Positions 1 through 10,032 of a stretch of DNA of 64,000 nucleotides are shown here, in pieces. Source of the DNA: an uncultured Pelagibacteraceae bacterium. GTDB lineage: Bacteria; Pseudomonadota; Alphaproteobacteria; Pelagibacterales; Pelagibacteraceae. The notes below the pieces were generated by a model, which was not told the DNA's origin, made no database searches, and was given only the letters and a program-made list of their open reading frames with translations. Positions within the stretch are counted from its first letter, which is position 1. Each line of letters begins with the position of its first letter. Location of the stretch: NCBI GenBank assembly GCA_902615425.1, contig CACMPD010000005.1, positions 1 through 64,000 on the forward strand. Direction: 5' to 3'. The position numbers were made by a program, and so were the translations under genes.

Positions 1-2
1 TT

Positions 3-512
3 TACTTAATTTTTTTTGTTTCAAAATTTACATACATTAAAAATAGATTAATATCTTTTATAGACTCCGAAACCGGAACTTACAATTTTCAATCAGACAA
101 AGCTTTAGAATCTATTACGAGTGGAGGCTTTTTTGGGAAAGGTATAGGTGAGGGGACTTTAAAAAATAGAGTTCCAGAGGCACATACAGATTATATTATT
201 TCAGTAATTTCTGAAGAGTTTGGTGTAATTGCCATAATTTTAATCTTTTTATTGTTTTTAGTATTTATTTACTCAGTGTTTAAAAAAGTTAATTTTGAAA
301 ATGATGAAACTATTAAATTAATTTTAGTTGGATCTGTAAGCCTTATATTAATGCAAACCATAATTCATATTGGAGTAAATATAAGATTATTTCCTACAAC
401 TGGTATGACATTACCATTTATAAGTTATGGTGGTTCCTCAATAATAAGTATTTCAATTTTATCTGGAATAATTTTGAATTTTACAAAAAGAAATCTAAAT
501 CAAAATGAATAA
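3..512 (+). CDS. ftsW: Cell division protein FtsW/RodA family (C-terminal part, truncated by window start)
   Basis: Frame is open from base 3; contains SETGTYNFQSDKALESITSGGFFGKGIGEGTLKNRVPEAHTDYIISVISEEFG and TTGMTLPFISYGGSS, typical FtsW motifs; followed by murG. Confidence 0.95.
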   Translation, partial: YLIFFVSKFTYIKNRLISFIDSETGTYNFQSDKALESITSGGFFGKGIGEGTLKNRVPEAHTDYIISVISEEFGVIAIILIFLLFLVFIYSVFKKVNFENDETIKLILVGSVSLILMQTIIHIGVNIRLFPTTGMTLPFISYGGSSIISISILSGIILNFTKRNLNQNE

Positions 513-1569
513 AAATTACTTGATAACTACAGGAGGATCAGGGGGCCATGTAATTCCCGCAGTAATACTTTATGAACATTTGTCTAGAGATGCAAAAGTA
601 ATAATCACAACTGATAAGAGGGGCTTAAAATATTTAAATGATGAAAATTATCAATTAAGAATTATTGATACCCCAAGGTTAAATAATATATTTTTATTTC
701 CAATCAATTTCATATTAGTAATTATACTGACAATAAAATCATTTTTGTTATTAAAAAAAAATAATATTGAGAAATTATTCTCTACCGGGGGTTATATGTC
801 TCTTCCATTGTTATTAGCAGCAAAATTCTTAAGATTAAAGATTTACCTGTTAGAACCCAATCAAGTTTTGGGTAGAGCAAATAAATTTTTTTTAAGCTCG
901 TGTAAAAAAATAATTTGTTACAAAGAAAATATAAAACATTTTCCATCAAAATATGAAAATAAAATCGAAACTATATTTCCCTTGGTAAGAGAAAAATTTT
1001 ATAGTTTAAAACGAAAAAATTTTAACCATCAAAAAATAAATTTGTTGATTGTTGGAGGAAGTCAGGGAGCAAATATCTTTGATATTAATCTAAAAAACAA
1101 AATTGTTAATATTTCAAAAAAACACCCAATCAGAATTTTACAACAAACAAATGAAAAAAATATTCTCAATTTAAAAAATTTCTATGATAAAAATAATGTT
1201 GAATGTTTAATCTTCAGTTTCAACAAAAATTTTGAAGAAATAATTAATAATTCAGATGTTTGTATAACTAGATCCGGTGCTTCAACTTTAGCTGAATTAT
1301 CTTTATTAAACATACCATTTATCGCAGTACCATTACCAAACTCTAAGGATAATCATCAATTTGAAAATGCTTTATTTTATAAAGAAAAAGAATGTTGTTG
1401 GCTTCTTAATCAAGAGACATTTGAGGACAATATAGAGCAACTTTTAACCAATATATTATCTAATAATTCTGAATTTTTACAAAAAAAGGAAAATTTAAAA
1501 AAATTAAATTACAAAAATACTTGGACTAATGTAAATCAAAAAATATTAAATATAATTAATGAAAATTGA
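505..1569 (+). CDS. murG: UDP-N-acetylglucosamine--N-acetylmuramyl-(pentapeptide) pyrophosphoryl-undecaprenol GlcNAc transferase
   Basis: TTGGSGGHVIPA start, GGSQGA, RSGASTLAEL motifs; dcw context. Confidence 0.96.
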   Translation: MNKNYLITTGGSGGHVIPAVILYEHLSRDAKVIITTDKRGLKYLNDENYQLRIIDTPRLNNIFLFPINFILVIILTIKSFLLLKKNNIEKLFSTGGYMSLPLLLAAKFLRLKIYLLEPNQVLGRANKFFLSSCKKIICYKENIKHFPSKYENKIETIFPLVREKFYSLKRKNFNHQKINLLIVGGSQGANIFDINLKNKIVNISKKHPIRILQQTNEKNILNLKNFYDKNNVECLIFSFNKNFEEIINNSDVCITRSGASTLAELSLLNIPFIAVPLPNSKDNHQFENALFYKEKECCWLLNQETFEDNIEQLLTNILSNNSEFLQKKENLKKLNYKNTWTNVNQKILNIINEN

Positions 1570-2953
1570 ATTAGCAAAAACTGAGGTTATTCACTTCATT
1601 GGCATTGGCGGTATTGGCATGAGTGGACTTTCTTTAATTATGAAAGGTAAAGGATTTAAAGTTCAAGGTAGTGACCTATCATCAAATAAAAATATAGATA
1701 GATTGAAAAAAGAAAAAATAAAAGTTTTTATTGGTCAAAAAAAACAAAATTTAAAGAATGCAACAATAGCAGTCATTTCCTCAGCAATAAAAAAAAATAA
1801 TTCAGAATATATTGAAGCTAGAAGAAAAAAACTTCCAATTATTACCAGAGGAAGAATGTTAGCTCATATTGTTTCTCTTATGAAAAATATTGTTGTAGTT
1901 GGTTCACATGGTAAGACCACAACAACTTCTTTAATCACCTCAATACTGCAAAAAACTAAATTAGATCCAACAATTATTAATGGAGGGGTTATAAATTCTA
2001 TTAAAAATACTGCTAAGTTAGGAAAGAGTGACTGGACAGTTTTGGAAGCAGATGAGTCTGATGGCAGTTTCCTTCATATACCTCCTACTTATTCAATTAT
2101 TACAAATATAGACAGAGAGCATATGGATTTTTACAAATCTATGGATGATTTAGAGAAATATTTTATTAATTTTATAAAAAAAGTTCCTTCTTTTGGAAAA
2201 TCATTTATTTGTTTAGATGACCCTGTAAATAATAAGATAATTAAAAAATTAAGGAGTAGAAATTTTTATACCTACGGACTTAATCCAAAATCAAATTTTT
2301 TTATTAAAAATATTAATCAAAATAAAAATTTTACAGAATTTGATATATTAGTAAATGTCCCAAATAAGAAAAAAATAAAGATTAAAAAAATAAGAATACC
2401 ATTACTGGGTATTCATAATGTAAGAAATTCTGTTGCAGCTACTGCTGTTGCAATTACTATTGGTATTTCAATTTCTGATATAAAAAAAGGATTAAAAAAT
2501 TTTAAAGGTGTTCAAAGAAGATTTAATAAAATATTTACTTACAACAACATTGATTTTTATGATGATTATGCTCATCATCCAACTGAAATAAAAGTAGTTT
2601 TGGATGGTGTTAACAAGGTTTATAAAGATTATCAAAAAGTTTGCATTTTTCAACCACATAGAGTGTCAAGACTTAAAGATTTAAGAAAAGAATTCTCTTT
2701 TGCGTTTAAGAATGCTGATATTGTTGTTCTATGCCCCGTATATTCAGCGGGAGAAAAAATTAAGTTAGGATTTAATTATATAAATTTTGCTAAAGAGTTA
2801 ATAAAAAATTCAAAAGTAAAATTATTTTTAGTAAATGATAATTTTCAACTAGCCAAATTTATCAAAAAAAATATGAATGGAAAAAAAATTGTTATTGGAA
2901 TGGGTGCGGGCACTATCTCTAATTGGATGAGAGAACTGCCAAAATTAATATAA
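1559..2953 (+). CDS. murC: UDP-N-acetylmuramate--L-alanine ligase
   Basis: HFIGIGGIGMSGLS, GSHGKTTTTS, DDYAHHPTE motifs. Confidence 0.97.
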   Translation: MKIELAKTEVIHFIGIGGIGMSGLSLIMKGKGFKVQGSDLSSNKNIDRLKKEKIKVFIGQKKQNLKNATIAVISSAIKKNNSEYIEARRKKLPIITRGRMLAHIVSLMKNIVVVGSHGKTTTTSLITSILQKTKLDPTIINGGVINSIKNTAKLGKSDWTVLEADESDGSFLHIPPTYSIITNIDREHMDFYKSMDDLEKYFINFIKKVPSFGKSFICLDDPVNNKIIKKLRSRNFYTYGLNPKSNFFIKNINQNKNFTEFDILVNVPNKKKIKIKKIRIPLLGIHNVRNSVAATAVAITIGISISDIKKGLKNFKGVQRRFNKIFTYNNIDFYDDYAHHPTEIKVVLDGVNKVYKDYQKVCIFQPHRVSRLKDLRKEFSFAFKNADIVVLCPVYSAGEKIKLGFNYINFAKELIKNSKVKLFLVNDNFQLAKFIKKNMNGKKIVIGMGAGTISNWMRELPKLI

Positions 2954-3861
2954 TGAAATTAGACCAACTAAAAACTTTATTTAGAGAATTTGATGAAAAT
3001 ATAAGATTTGAGCACGATCTTAAAAAAAAAAATTGGTTTAACATTGGTGGAAAAACAAAAGTTTTTTTTAAAGCTAATAATCTTCATGAACTGATTAAAT
3101 TTTTGAAAATAGTAAATAATCAGGAAAAAATATTTATTCTTGGAGCTGGTTCTAACACTTTAATATCCGATGATTTATTTGATGGTATAGTTATAAAATT
3201 AGGAAAAAATTTTAATAATATCTCACTTCTTGGAGATGATGTGATTATTGCTGGAAGTGCTGTGACTGACAAGTCTTTATCAGATTTTGCTGTAAAAAAT
3301 AGTCTCAGCGGATTTGAGTTTTTATCTTGTATACCGGGCACAATAGGAGGTGGAATTAGAATGAACGCAGGTTGTTTTAATAAAGAATTTAAAGATATAT
3401 TGATATCAGTTCAAGCAATCGATAAATCTGGAAATATCATTACTATCCCAAGTAAAGAAATAAAATTTGAGTATAGAAAAAGTAACTTATCTGATGATTT
3501 GATTTTTTTAAGTGCTTCATTTAAAGGATCAAAGTCTAATTTTTCTCAGATAAAAAATGAAATTGAGAATTTAATTAAAAAAAAGGAAAAAGCACAACCT
3601 ACTAGAATCAAAACTAGTGGAAGCACTTTTAAAAATCCTAAATCACAAACAAATAAGAAAGTTTGGGAGTTAATTAAGGAGTCAGTTCCTTTAGACAAAA
3701 GTTTTGGCGATGCCTGTATTTCAGAAAAACATTGTAATTTTTTCGTAAATAAGGGTAGCGCTTCTTTTAATGATATGAACAATTTAATTGAATTTGTATC
3801 AAAAGAGGTTTTAGAAAAAACTGGTATAAAATTAGAAAAAGAAATTAAGATTTTAAAATAA
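2953..3861 (+). CDS. murB: UDP-N-acetylenolpyruvoylglucosamine reductase
   Basis: Conserved start ATGAAATTAGAC at 2953 overlaps the murC stop; GAGSNTLISD, CIPGTIGGGIRMNAGC, SGSTFKNP motifs. Confidence 0.95.
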   Translation: MKLDQLKTLFREFDENIRFEHDLKKKNWFNIGGKTKVFFKANNLHELIKFLKIVNNQEKIFILGAGSNTLISDDLFDGIVIKLGKNFNNISLLGDDVIIAGSAVTDKSLSDFAVKNSLSGFEFLSCIPGTIGGGIRMNAGCFNKEFKDILISVQAIDKSGNIITIPSKEIKFEYRKSNLSDDLIFLSASFKGSKSNFSQIKNEIENLIKKKEKAQPTRIKTSGSTFKNPKSQTNKKVWELIKESVPLDKSFGDACISEKHCNFFVNKGSASFNDMNNLIEFVSKEVLEKTGIKLEKEIKILK

Positions 3862-3862
3862 T

Positions 3863-4774
3863 TTGAAAAAAATATTAATAATTTCAGGTGGAATTTCGAA
3901 AGAAAGAGCAATCAGTCTTGATACTGGAAAACAAGTAGCTAAGGAATTAAAAAAAAATAATTATTTTGTAAAAATAGCAGAGCCAAATTTCCAGTTATTT
4001 GATGTTATTAAAAAATTTAGACCAAACAAAATTTTCAATGCGTTGCATGGTCAGTTTGGTGAGGATGGTTATATACAAACAATATTAGAGAGTTTTAAAA
4101 TTCCTTATACTCATTCAGGTGTAATTTCATCATCAATAGCAATGGATAAAGTGTTATCCAAAAAAATTTTTATAAAGAATAAAATATTGACTCCAAAATT
4201 CTTTACCTTTTCTTTCGGCAAGGATGAAAAAAATGTTGTTAGAACCATTGAAAAAAAATTTAAATTTCCAGTTGTGATAAAACCAATCAATGAGGGTTCA
4301 AGTGTAAATGTGTTTATATGTACAAAAAAAGATATTAAACAAAAATTGATGTATTTAGAAGATTATAAAAAAATAATTATTGAAGAATTTATACCTGGTA
4401 GAGAGATTCAGGCTGCGATGATTGGTTCTAAGAAACTTGGTGCAATTGAATTAAAACCAAAAAGAAAATTTTATGATTATCAGGCAAAATATAATCCAAA
4501 AGCAAAAACGGAACATATTATACCAGTGGATTTACCAAAAAAAAAATACGAGCAAATAATGAAAATTTCTTACAAAGCACATAATTTAATAGGTTGTCGA
4601 GGAGTTACCCGATCAGATTTCAAATATTACAAGGGTAAGTTTTATCTTTTAGAAATTAATACTCAGCCAGGAATGACAAAACTTTCTTTAGTACCTGAGA
4701 TTGCTGCATTTCGTGGTATAAGTTTTATTAAACTTATTGAATTAATTTTGAAAGATGCTTCAACAAATAAATAG
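3863..4774 (+). CDS. ddl: D-alanine--D-alanine ligase (TTG start)
   Basis: LHGQFGEDG, KPINEGSSVNV, LLEINTQPGMT motifs. Confidence 0.95.
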   Translation: MKKILIISGGISKERAISLDTGKQVAKELKKNNYFVKIAEPNFQLFDVIKKFRPNKIFNALHGQFGEDGYIQTILESFKIPYTHSGVISSSIAMDKVLSKKIFIKNKILTPKFFTFSFGKDEKNVVRTIEKKFKFPVVIKPINEGSSVNVFICTKKDIKQKLMYLEDYKKIIIEEFIPGREIQAAMIGSKKLGAIELKPKRKFYDYQAKYNPKAKTEHIIPVDLPKKKYEQIMKISYKAHNLIGCRGVTRSDFKYYKGKFYLLEINTQPGMTKLSLVPEIAAFRGISFIKLIELILKDASTNK

Positions 4775-5423
4775 GAAAATTATTTTTTATATTTCATTAG
4801 TAATCATTCTTGGCACTTTCAATAACAAAAATTTAAAAAATTTTGAACTTCCTAAAATTGATATAGTTAATATAGAAGGAATAGAATTTGATAATAATGA
4901 ATTTCTCAAAATCACGAATTTGACTAAATTTAATAACCTATTATCTATTCAAAAATCCCAGATAAAAGAAATATTAAACTCTAATAATTTAATTGAAGAA
5001 TATGAAGTATTTAAAAGATATCCATCATCTCTTGAAATCAAAATTGAAAAAACAGATTTTTTAGCATCTACTAATATAAATGGAAAAAATTATTTAGTTG
5101 GATCTAATGGGAAATTTATTCATACAAAAGACTATTCTCAAAATTTACCTTATATTTTTGGAAATTTTGAAACAGAAAAATTTTTAGAATTCAAAAATAT
5201 TATTTTTCAAACTAATTTTAAATACAATAATATCAAAAATTTTTATTATTTTCCCTCTGGTCGATGGGATATTGAAATGATCTCAGGAGTTTTAATTAAA
5301 TTACCAATCACAGGAATTAAAAAGACCTTAAATTTATCAATTGATTTACTTGAAGATATAGAATTTAGTAATATAAAAATTTTGGATATGCGTCAAAAAA
5401 ATCAAATTATTATAAATGATTAG
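4755..5423 (+). CDS. ftsQ: Cell division protein FtsQ (divergent, POTRA-like)
   Basis: N-terminal hydrophobic segment, POTRA-like region, position between ddl and the FtsA-like gene. Confidence 0.8.
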   Translation: MLQQINRKIIFYISLVIILGTFNNKNLKNFELPKIDIVNIEGIEFDNNEFLKITNLTKFNNLLSIQKSQIKEILNSNNLIEEYEVFKRYPSSLEIKIEKTDFLASTNINGKNYLVGSNGKFIHTKDYSQNLPYIFGNFETEKFLEFKNIIFQTNFKYNNIKNFYYFPSGRWDIEMISGVLIKLPITGIKKTLNLSIDLLEDIEFSNIKILDMRQKNQIIIND

Positions 5424-6120
5424 AGAAACAGGTTTTCAAACTTATCTTTATATAAATACTACTCAATATATGATTTATGTTACCAACAATACTACAAATG
5501 AGAAAATTTTTTGTGAAAAATTTGAAATAAAAGAAAATTTAATAGAATTAAAATTGATTAAATTGGATGAATTTTTAGAATCTAATATATTTAAAATTGA
5601 AAAAAAATTAAATAGTTTTATTAAAGATATATATGTTATCTTGGATAGTAAGGAATTTCATTCAATTAAACTGTCAATCAAAAAAGATAATAATGGAAAT
5701 CTTATAAACTCAGATGCTTTAATTCATCCATTAAGTGATTTAAAAAATTTGTGTCAATCAAATTTACAAAATGAGAAAGTTATACATTTTCTTATAGAAA
5801 AATACGTGATAGACAATAAAAATTATAAAACTTTACCAGAAAATGTTAATTGCAATATTTTTTCTTTAGATACAGAATTTATCTGCCTTTCAAAAAATTT
5901 AATTGAAAATATAGAAAAGATATTAAATAAATATCACATTTCGTTAAATCAAATTTTAAGTGCTAATTATTTAGAAAAATTTAAAGACAATACAGATAAT
6001 AGTATTTTTACAACAGCTAGTAGAATTATTTCAGGCCATAATAGCAATGAGGTTTTGATGGTTGGTAAAATTAACAAAAAACAAGGTTTTTTTGAGAGAT
6101 TCTTTAATTTTTTTAATTAA
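5416..6120 (+). CDS. Divergent, shortened FtsA-like protein
   Basis: Located between ftsQ and lpxC. The segment VIHFLIEKYVIDNKNYKTLPENVNCNIFSLDTEFICLSKNLIENIEKILNKYHISLNQILSANYL has the layout of the FtsA 1C region (IHxIPxxYxIDxxxGIxxPxGMxGxxLxVxxHxV...). It ends in amphipathic KKQGFFERFFNFFN like the FtsA membrane-targeting tail. Confidence 0.6.
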   Translation: MIRETGFQTYLYINTTQYMIYVTNNTTNEKIFCEKFEIKENLIELKLIKLDEFLESNIFKIEKKLNSFIKDIYVILDSKEFHSIKLSIKKDNNGNLINSDALIHPLSDLKNLCQSNLQNEKVIHFLIEKYVIDNKNYKTLPENVNCNIFSLDTEFICLSKNLIENIEKILNKYHISLNQILSANYLEKFKDNTDNSIFTTASRIISGHNSNEVLMVGKINKKQGFFERFFNFFN

Positions 6121-6183
6121 TTAGTAGTTTACTGTAATATTTGTTGTTTTTAGTTTTTTTACTTAACATATTAAAAGCTCCAT

Positions 6184-7104
6184 GTGTCATTGTTAAATCA
6201 AAAAACTTTAAAAAAAATAGCAACTTTTAGTGGAGTTGGACTTCATAATGGAAAATTAGCTAAAGTATTAGTAAAACCCTCTGAACCAAATACAGGAATT
6301 GTTTTTAAAAGAGTAGATTTACAATCAAACAATTATGTTTATCCAAGTTTTAATAATGTAACTAATACATTATTAAATACAACTATATCTAACGAGTACG
6401 GAGTAAAAGTATCAACTATAGAACATTTAATGGGTGCTTTATTTGGATTAGGGATTGATAATGCACTTGTGGAAATAAACAATGAAGAGGTACCAATTTT
6501 AGACGGATCAGCTAAAGAATTTATAGAAATTTTAAAAAGTTGTGGATTAGAAAAAAGTGAAGCACCTATTAAGATAATCAAAATACTTAAAAAAATAAGA
6601 TATAATCACGGAGAGAAGTTTATTTCTATTGAGCCTTCAAAATTAAGTTTGGATATTAACTTTAAATTAAAGTTTGAGGATTGTTTGATTGGAAATCAAC
6701 AAAATAAAATAAATGTGTACGAAGATGATTTAGCAGATATTTTTAACTCAAGAACTTTTTGTTTATTCGACGATGTAGAGAAAATCAAAGAAAAAGGTCT
6801 CGCAAAAGGTGGGAGTTTAGATAATGCAATAGTTGTTAAGGGTAATGAAATCTTAAATTCTGGAAATCTTAGAAATCCCAAAGAGTTTGTTAATCACAAA
6901 ATACTTGATTGTATTGGCGATCTATACACAAGCGGTTATAGAATGATTGGAAATGTAAACTGTTCACAAGGTGGCCATTTTCTGACTAATCAGTTGTTAA
7001 AGAAGGTGTTTGAAAATAAAGAAAACTTTTCAATAATTGAGATACAAGAAAGAAATCTTCCACATACAATTCTAAATAAAAGCTTATTAAGATCAATTGC
7101 TTAA
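6184..7104 (+). CDS. lpxC: UDP-3-O-acyl-N-acetylglucosamine deacetylase (GTG start)
   Basis: FSGVGLHNGK, STIEHLMGAL, EVPILDGSAKEF, NHKILDCIGDL motifs. Confidence 0.96.
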   Translation: MSLLNQKTLKKIATFSGVGLHNGKLAKVLVKPSEPNTGIVFKRVDLQSNNYVYPSFNNVTNTLLNTTISNEYGVKVSTIEHLMGALFGLGIDNALVEINNEEVPILDGSAKEFIEILKSCGLEKSEAPIKIIKILKKIRYNHGEKFISIEPSKLSLDINFKLKFEDCLIGNQQNKINVYEDDLADIFNSRTFCLFDDVEKIKEKGLAKGGSLDNAIVVKGNEILNSGNLRNPKEFVNHKILDCIGDLYTSGYRMIGNVNCSQGGHFLTNQLLKKVFENKENFSIIEIQERNLPHTILNKSLLRSIA

Positions 7105-7151
7105 CATATATTGATCTTTGAAATTTTCAGCTAAGTCTGTATAAAATAACT

Positions 7152-8000
7152 ATGTTCAAATTAAAGATTTTAGTTTGTTTTTTAATTCTTATTTTATTTG
7201 GCTCTTGTTCAAAAGAAGTCTCAAAAAATACTTTAATTAAGGAAAAAAGTTTGGAATTACAAGTAGAGGAAGCTTACAAAGATGGCATGGAGGCTTTGAA
7301 TGATGGTGATGTTTTATTTGCAGCAAAAAAATTTAATGAGGCAGAAATATTATTCCCTCAAGCTGACTCAGCACCTCAATCAGCTTTAATGGCTGCATAT
7401 TCTTATTACACACAAGATTATTATGGTGATGCAATAGCTGAGTTAAAAAGATTTTTGAAAGTTTACCCTTCTCATAAAGATCTGGGTTATGTGTATTATT
7501 TATTAGCAGTTTGTTATTATGAGCAAATTGTAGATGAGAAAAAAGATTTACAATCAATTATAAATGCTAAAGAAAATTTCAATATAATTATAAAAAATTA
7601 TCCTAATACAGAGTATGCTATTGACGCAGAATTTAAGATAGATCTTATAGACGATATTCTTGCAGCTAAAGAAATGTATCTAGGCAGATATTATTTTGAT
7701 AAAAAAAAATGGATACCTGCAATAAACAGATTTAGAGAGATAATTGATAATTATGATACTACTATTTATGCGGAAGAAGCTTTGCATAGATTAGTTGAAG
7801 TACATTATACAATTGGTCTAATTGATGAGGCTGAAAAATATGCACAATTATTAGGCTACAACTATCAATCCTCAAAGTGGTATGAAAATTCTTATAGTTT
7901 ATTTGATAAAACCTACAAAAAAAGAAAAAAAGAAAGATTTAATACCTATCAAAAAAAGAGTGGAGGTCTTATAAAAAAATTTAAAACTCTTTTAGAATGA
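7152..8000 (+). CDS. bamD: Outer membrane assembly lipoprotein BamD
   Basis: Lipobox-like LFGSCSK, TPR repeats, YPSHKDLGYVYYLLAVCYYEQI BamD-like region. Confidence 0.9.
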   Translation: MFKLKILVCFLILILFGSCSKEVSKNTLIKEKSLELQVEEAYKDGMEALNDGDVLFAAKKFNEAEILFPQADSAPQSALMAAYSYYTQDYYGDAIAELKRFLKVYPSHKDLGYVYYLLAVCYYEQIVDEKKDLQSIINAKENFNIIIKNYPNTEYAIDAEFKIDLIDDILAAKEMYLGRYYFDKKKWIPAINRFREIIDNYDTTIYAEEALHRLVEVHYTIGLIDEAEKYAQLLGYNYQSSKWYENSYSLFDKTYKKRKKERFNTYQKKSGGLIKKFKTLLE

Positions 8001-8001
8001 G

Positions 8002-10032
8002 ATGGATAAAAATAAGATTAAAAAAAGATATAATGATAAAATTCAAAATTTAGTAAAACTAAATAAACATTATTACAATCTTAGCAAACCTTTGGTAAAT
8101 GATGATGAGTATGATCAACTTAAAGCAGATATATTATTTTTAGAAAAAAAATACGACTTTTTGGAGAGCGAAAATTCACCCTCAAAAATAGTAGGTTTTA
8201 AACCATCTAAAACTTTTAAAAAAGTTTTACACAGAGTCCCAATGCTTTCACTCTCAAATGCATTTGATGAGGAAGATCTAATAAATTTTGAAAAAAAAAT
8301 TAATAATTTTTTAGACCAAAAAAACTCTAATGAGTTAGAGTATAGTGCTGAACCTAAGATTGATGGTATTTCTGCTTCATTAATTTTTAAAAAAGGAAAA
8401 TTTATAATGGGACTTTCAAGGGGTGACGGTAAAGAAGGAGAAGATATTACAAATAATTTAATGACAATTGATGATATTCCTAAAAATATTTCAGCTGAAA
8501 ATTTTCCTAATGAAATAGATATTCGGGGTGAAGTATTTATTCAAAATAAAGATTTTGAAAATCTTAAAGACAAGTTCGCTAATCCAAGAAATGCTGCATC
8601 TGGATCATTACGACAAAAAAATCCTAAAGATACAAAGAAAATTCCTTTAAAGTTTATTGCTTACACATTTGGGTATGTAGATAATATTGAAATAAAAAAT
8701 CAAAGCAACTACTTACAACAATTAAGTGAGTGGGGTTTTAAAACAAATCCATTAAATAAAATTATAAAAGGTATTAAAAATTTGATGAAAAATTACCATG
8801 AAATAGAAAAAAAAAGAAATGAGATTGATTTTGACATTGATGGTATCGTTTACAAAATAAATAGTTTTGATTTACAGAAACGTTTAGGCAACGTAGCAAA
8901 TTCACCTCGTTGGGCTATTGCACACAAGTTTTCTTCTAATAAAGGTATTTCAAAGATTTTAAATATTGAGATTCAAGTTGGTAGGACAGGGGCATTGACA
9001 CCTGTTGCAAAAATAAAACCAATTAATATTGGTGGTGTAGTTGTATCGAATGCAACACTTCATAATGAAGATGAAATAATAAGGAAAGATATAAGAATAG
9101 GAGATATAGTAGTCGTAGAGAGAGCAGGGGATGTTATTCCACATATAATTGAGGTAGATTTTAAAAAAAGAAAAAAGAGCTTAAAAAAATATATTTTTCC
9201 AATCAAGTGTCCATCTTGTGGGGCTAGAACAATTAAAGAATACAATTCGATTACTAAAAAAAAAGATGCAGTAAGAAGATGTTCTAGTGAGGGATATGAA
9301 TGTGATAAAATTACTATAGAAAAAATTAAGCACTTTGTATCAAAAGAAGCTTTTAATATTGATGGTTTTGGAAAAAAAATTGTAGAAAATTTTTGGAAAC
9401 TGAAAATGATTAGATTACCACAAGATATTTTTGTTTTGAATTATGAAAAAATAAAAAAAATGGATGGATGGGGGCAACAATCTGTTGCTAATTTAAAATA
9501 TGCAATTGAAGAAAAGAAAAATATTTCTTTTGAAAAATTTATATATGCTCTCGGAATAAGACACATTGGTTTTGAAAATGCTAAATTGATTGCCAAAACA
9601 CTAAAAAGTCCTGAAAATTTCATGAATCTCTCTAAAGAAAATAAAATTGATGATTTATTAAATATTGATGGGATCGGTGAAACTCAAATAACTTCTTTAA
9701 AAAAATTTTTTTTGAATAAGACTAACTTAAAGGTAATTCACGATCTTCAAAAAATTCTAAAAATCAAGAAAACTGTAGAAAATAAAAAAGATGGTGTATT
9801 AAGCGATAAGATATTTATGTTTACAGGAAAATTAACAGGCATGAGTAGAGCGGAAGCTAAGTCTTTAATAGAAAAAAATTCAGGGACAATAATTAGTAAT
9901 GTCTCAAAAAAACTTGATTATCTGATAATTGGAGAGAAACCCACTAAACGCAAAGTTGAAGCTGCAAATGAGTTAAAGATTAAAATTATAGATCAATCGG
10001 AATTGTTTAAATTACTGAATGAAAGTAGCTAA
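8002..10032 (+). CDS. ligA: NAD-dependent DNA ligase
   Basis: AEPKIDGISASLIF (KxDG), Cys4 zinc finger, HhH and BRCT C-terminus. Confidence 0.97.
   Translation: MDKNKIKKRYNDKIQNLVKLNKHYYNLSKPLVNDDEYDQLKADILFLEKKYDFLESENSPSKIVGFKPSKTFKKVLHRVPMLSLSNAFDEEDLINFEKKINNFLDQKNSNELEYSAEPKIDGISASLIFKKGKFIMGLSRGDGKEGEDITNNLMTIDDIPKNISAENFPNEIDIRGEVFIQNKDFENLKDKFANPRNAASGSLRQKNPKDTKKIPLKFIAYTFGYVDNIEIKNQSNYLQQLSEWGFKTNPLNKIIKGIKNLMKNYHEIEKKRNEIDFDIDGIVYKINSFDLQKRLGNVANSPRWAIAHKFSSNKGISKILNIEIQVGRTGALTPVAKIKPINIGGVVVSNATLHNEDEIIRKDIRIGDIVVVERAGDVIPHIIEVDFKKRKKSLKKYIFPIKCPSCGARTIKEYNSITKKKDAVRRCSSEGYECDKITIEKIKHFVSKEAFNIDGFGKKIVENFWKLKMIRLPQDIFVLNYEKIKKMDGWGQQSVANLKYAIEEKKNISFEKFIYALGIRHIGFENAKLIAKTLKSPENFMNLSKENKIDDLLNIDGIGETQITSLKKFFLNKTNLKVIHDLQKILKIKKTVENKKDGVLSDKIFMFTGKLTGMSRAEAKSLIEKNSGTIISNVSKKLDYLIIGEKPTKRKVEAANELKIKIIDQSELFKLLNESS

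Noticed and set aside
3120-3911. Minus-strand ORFs (3120-3341, 3546-3911) inside murB
   Set aside because: Shadow ORFs antisense to a confidently identified gene.
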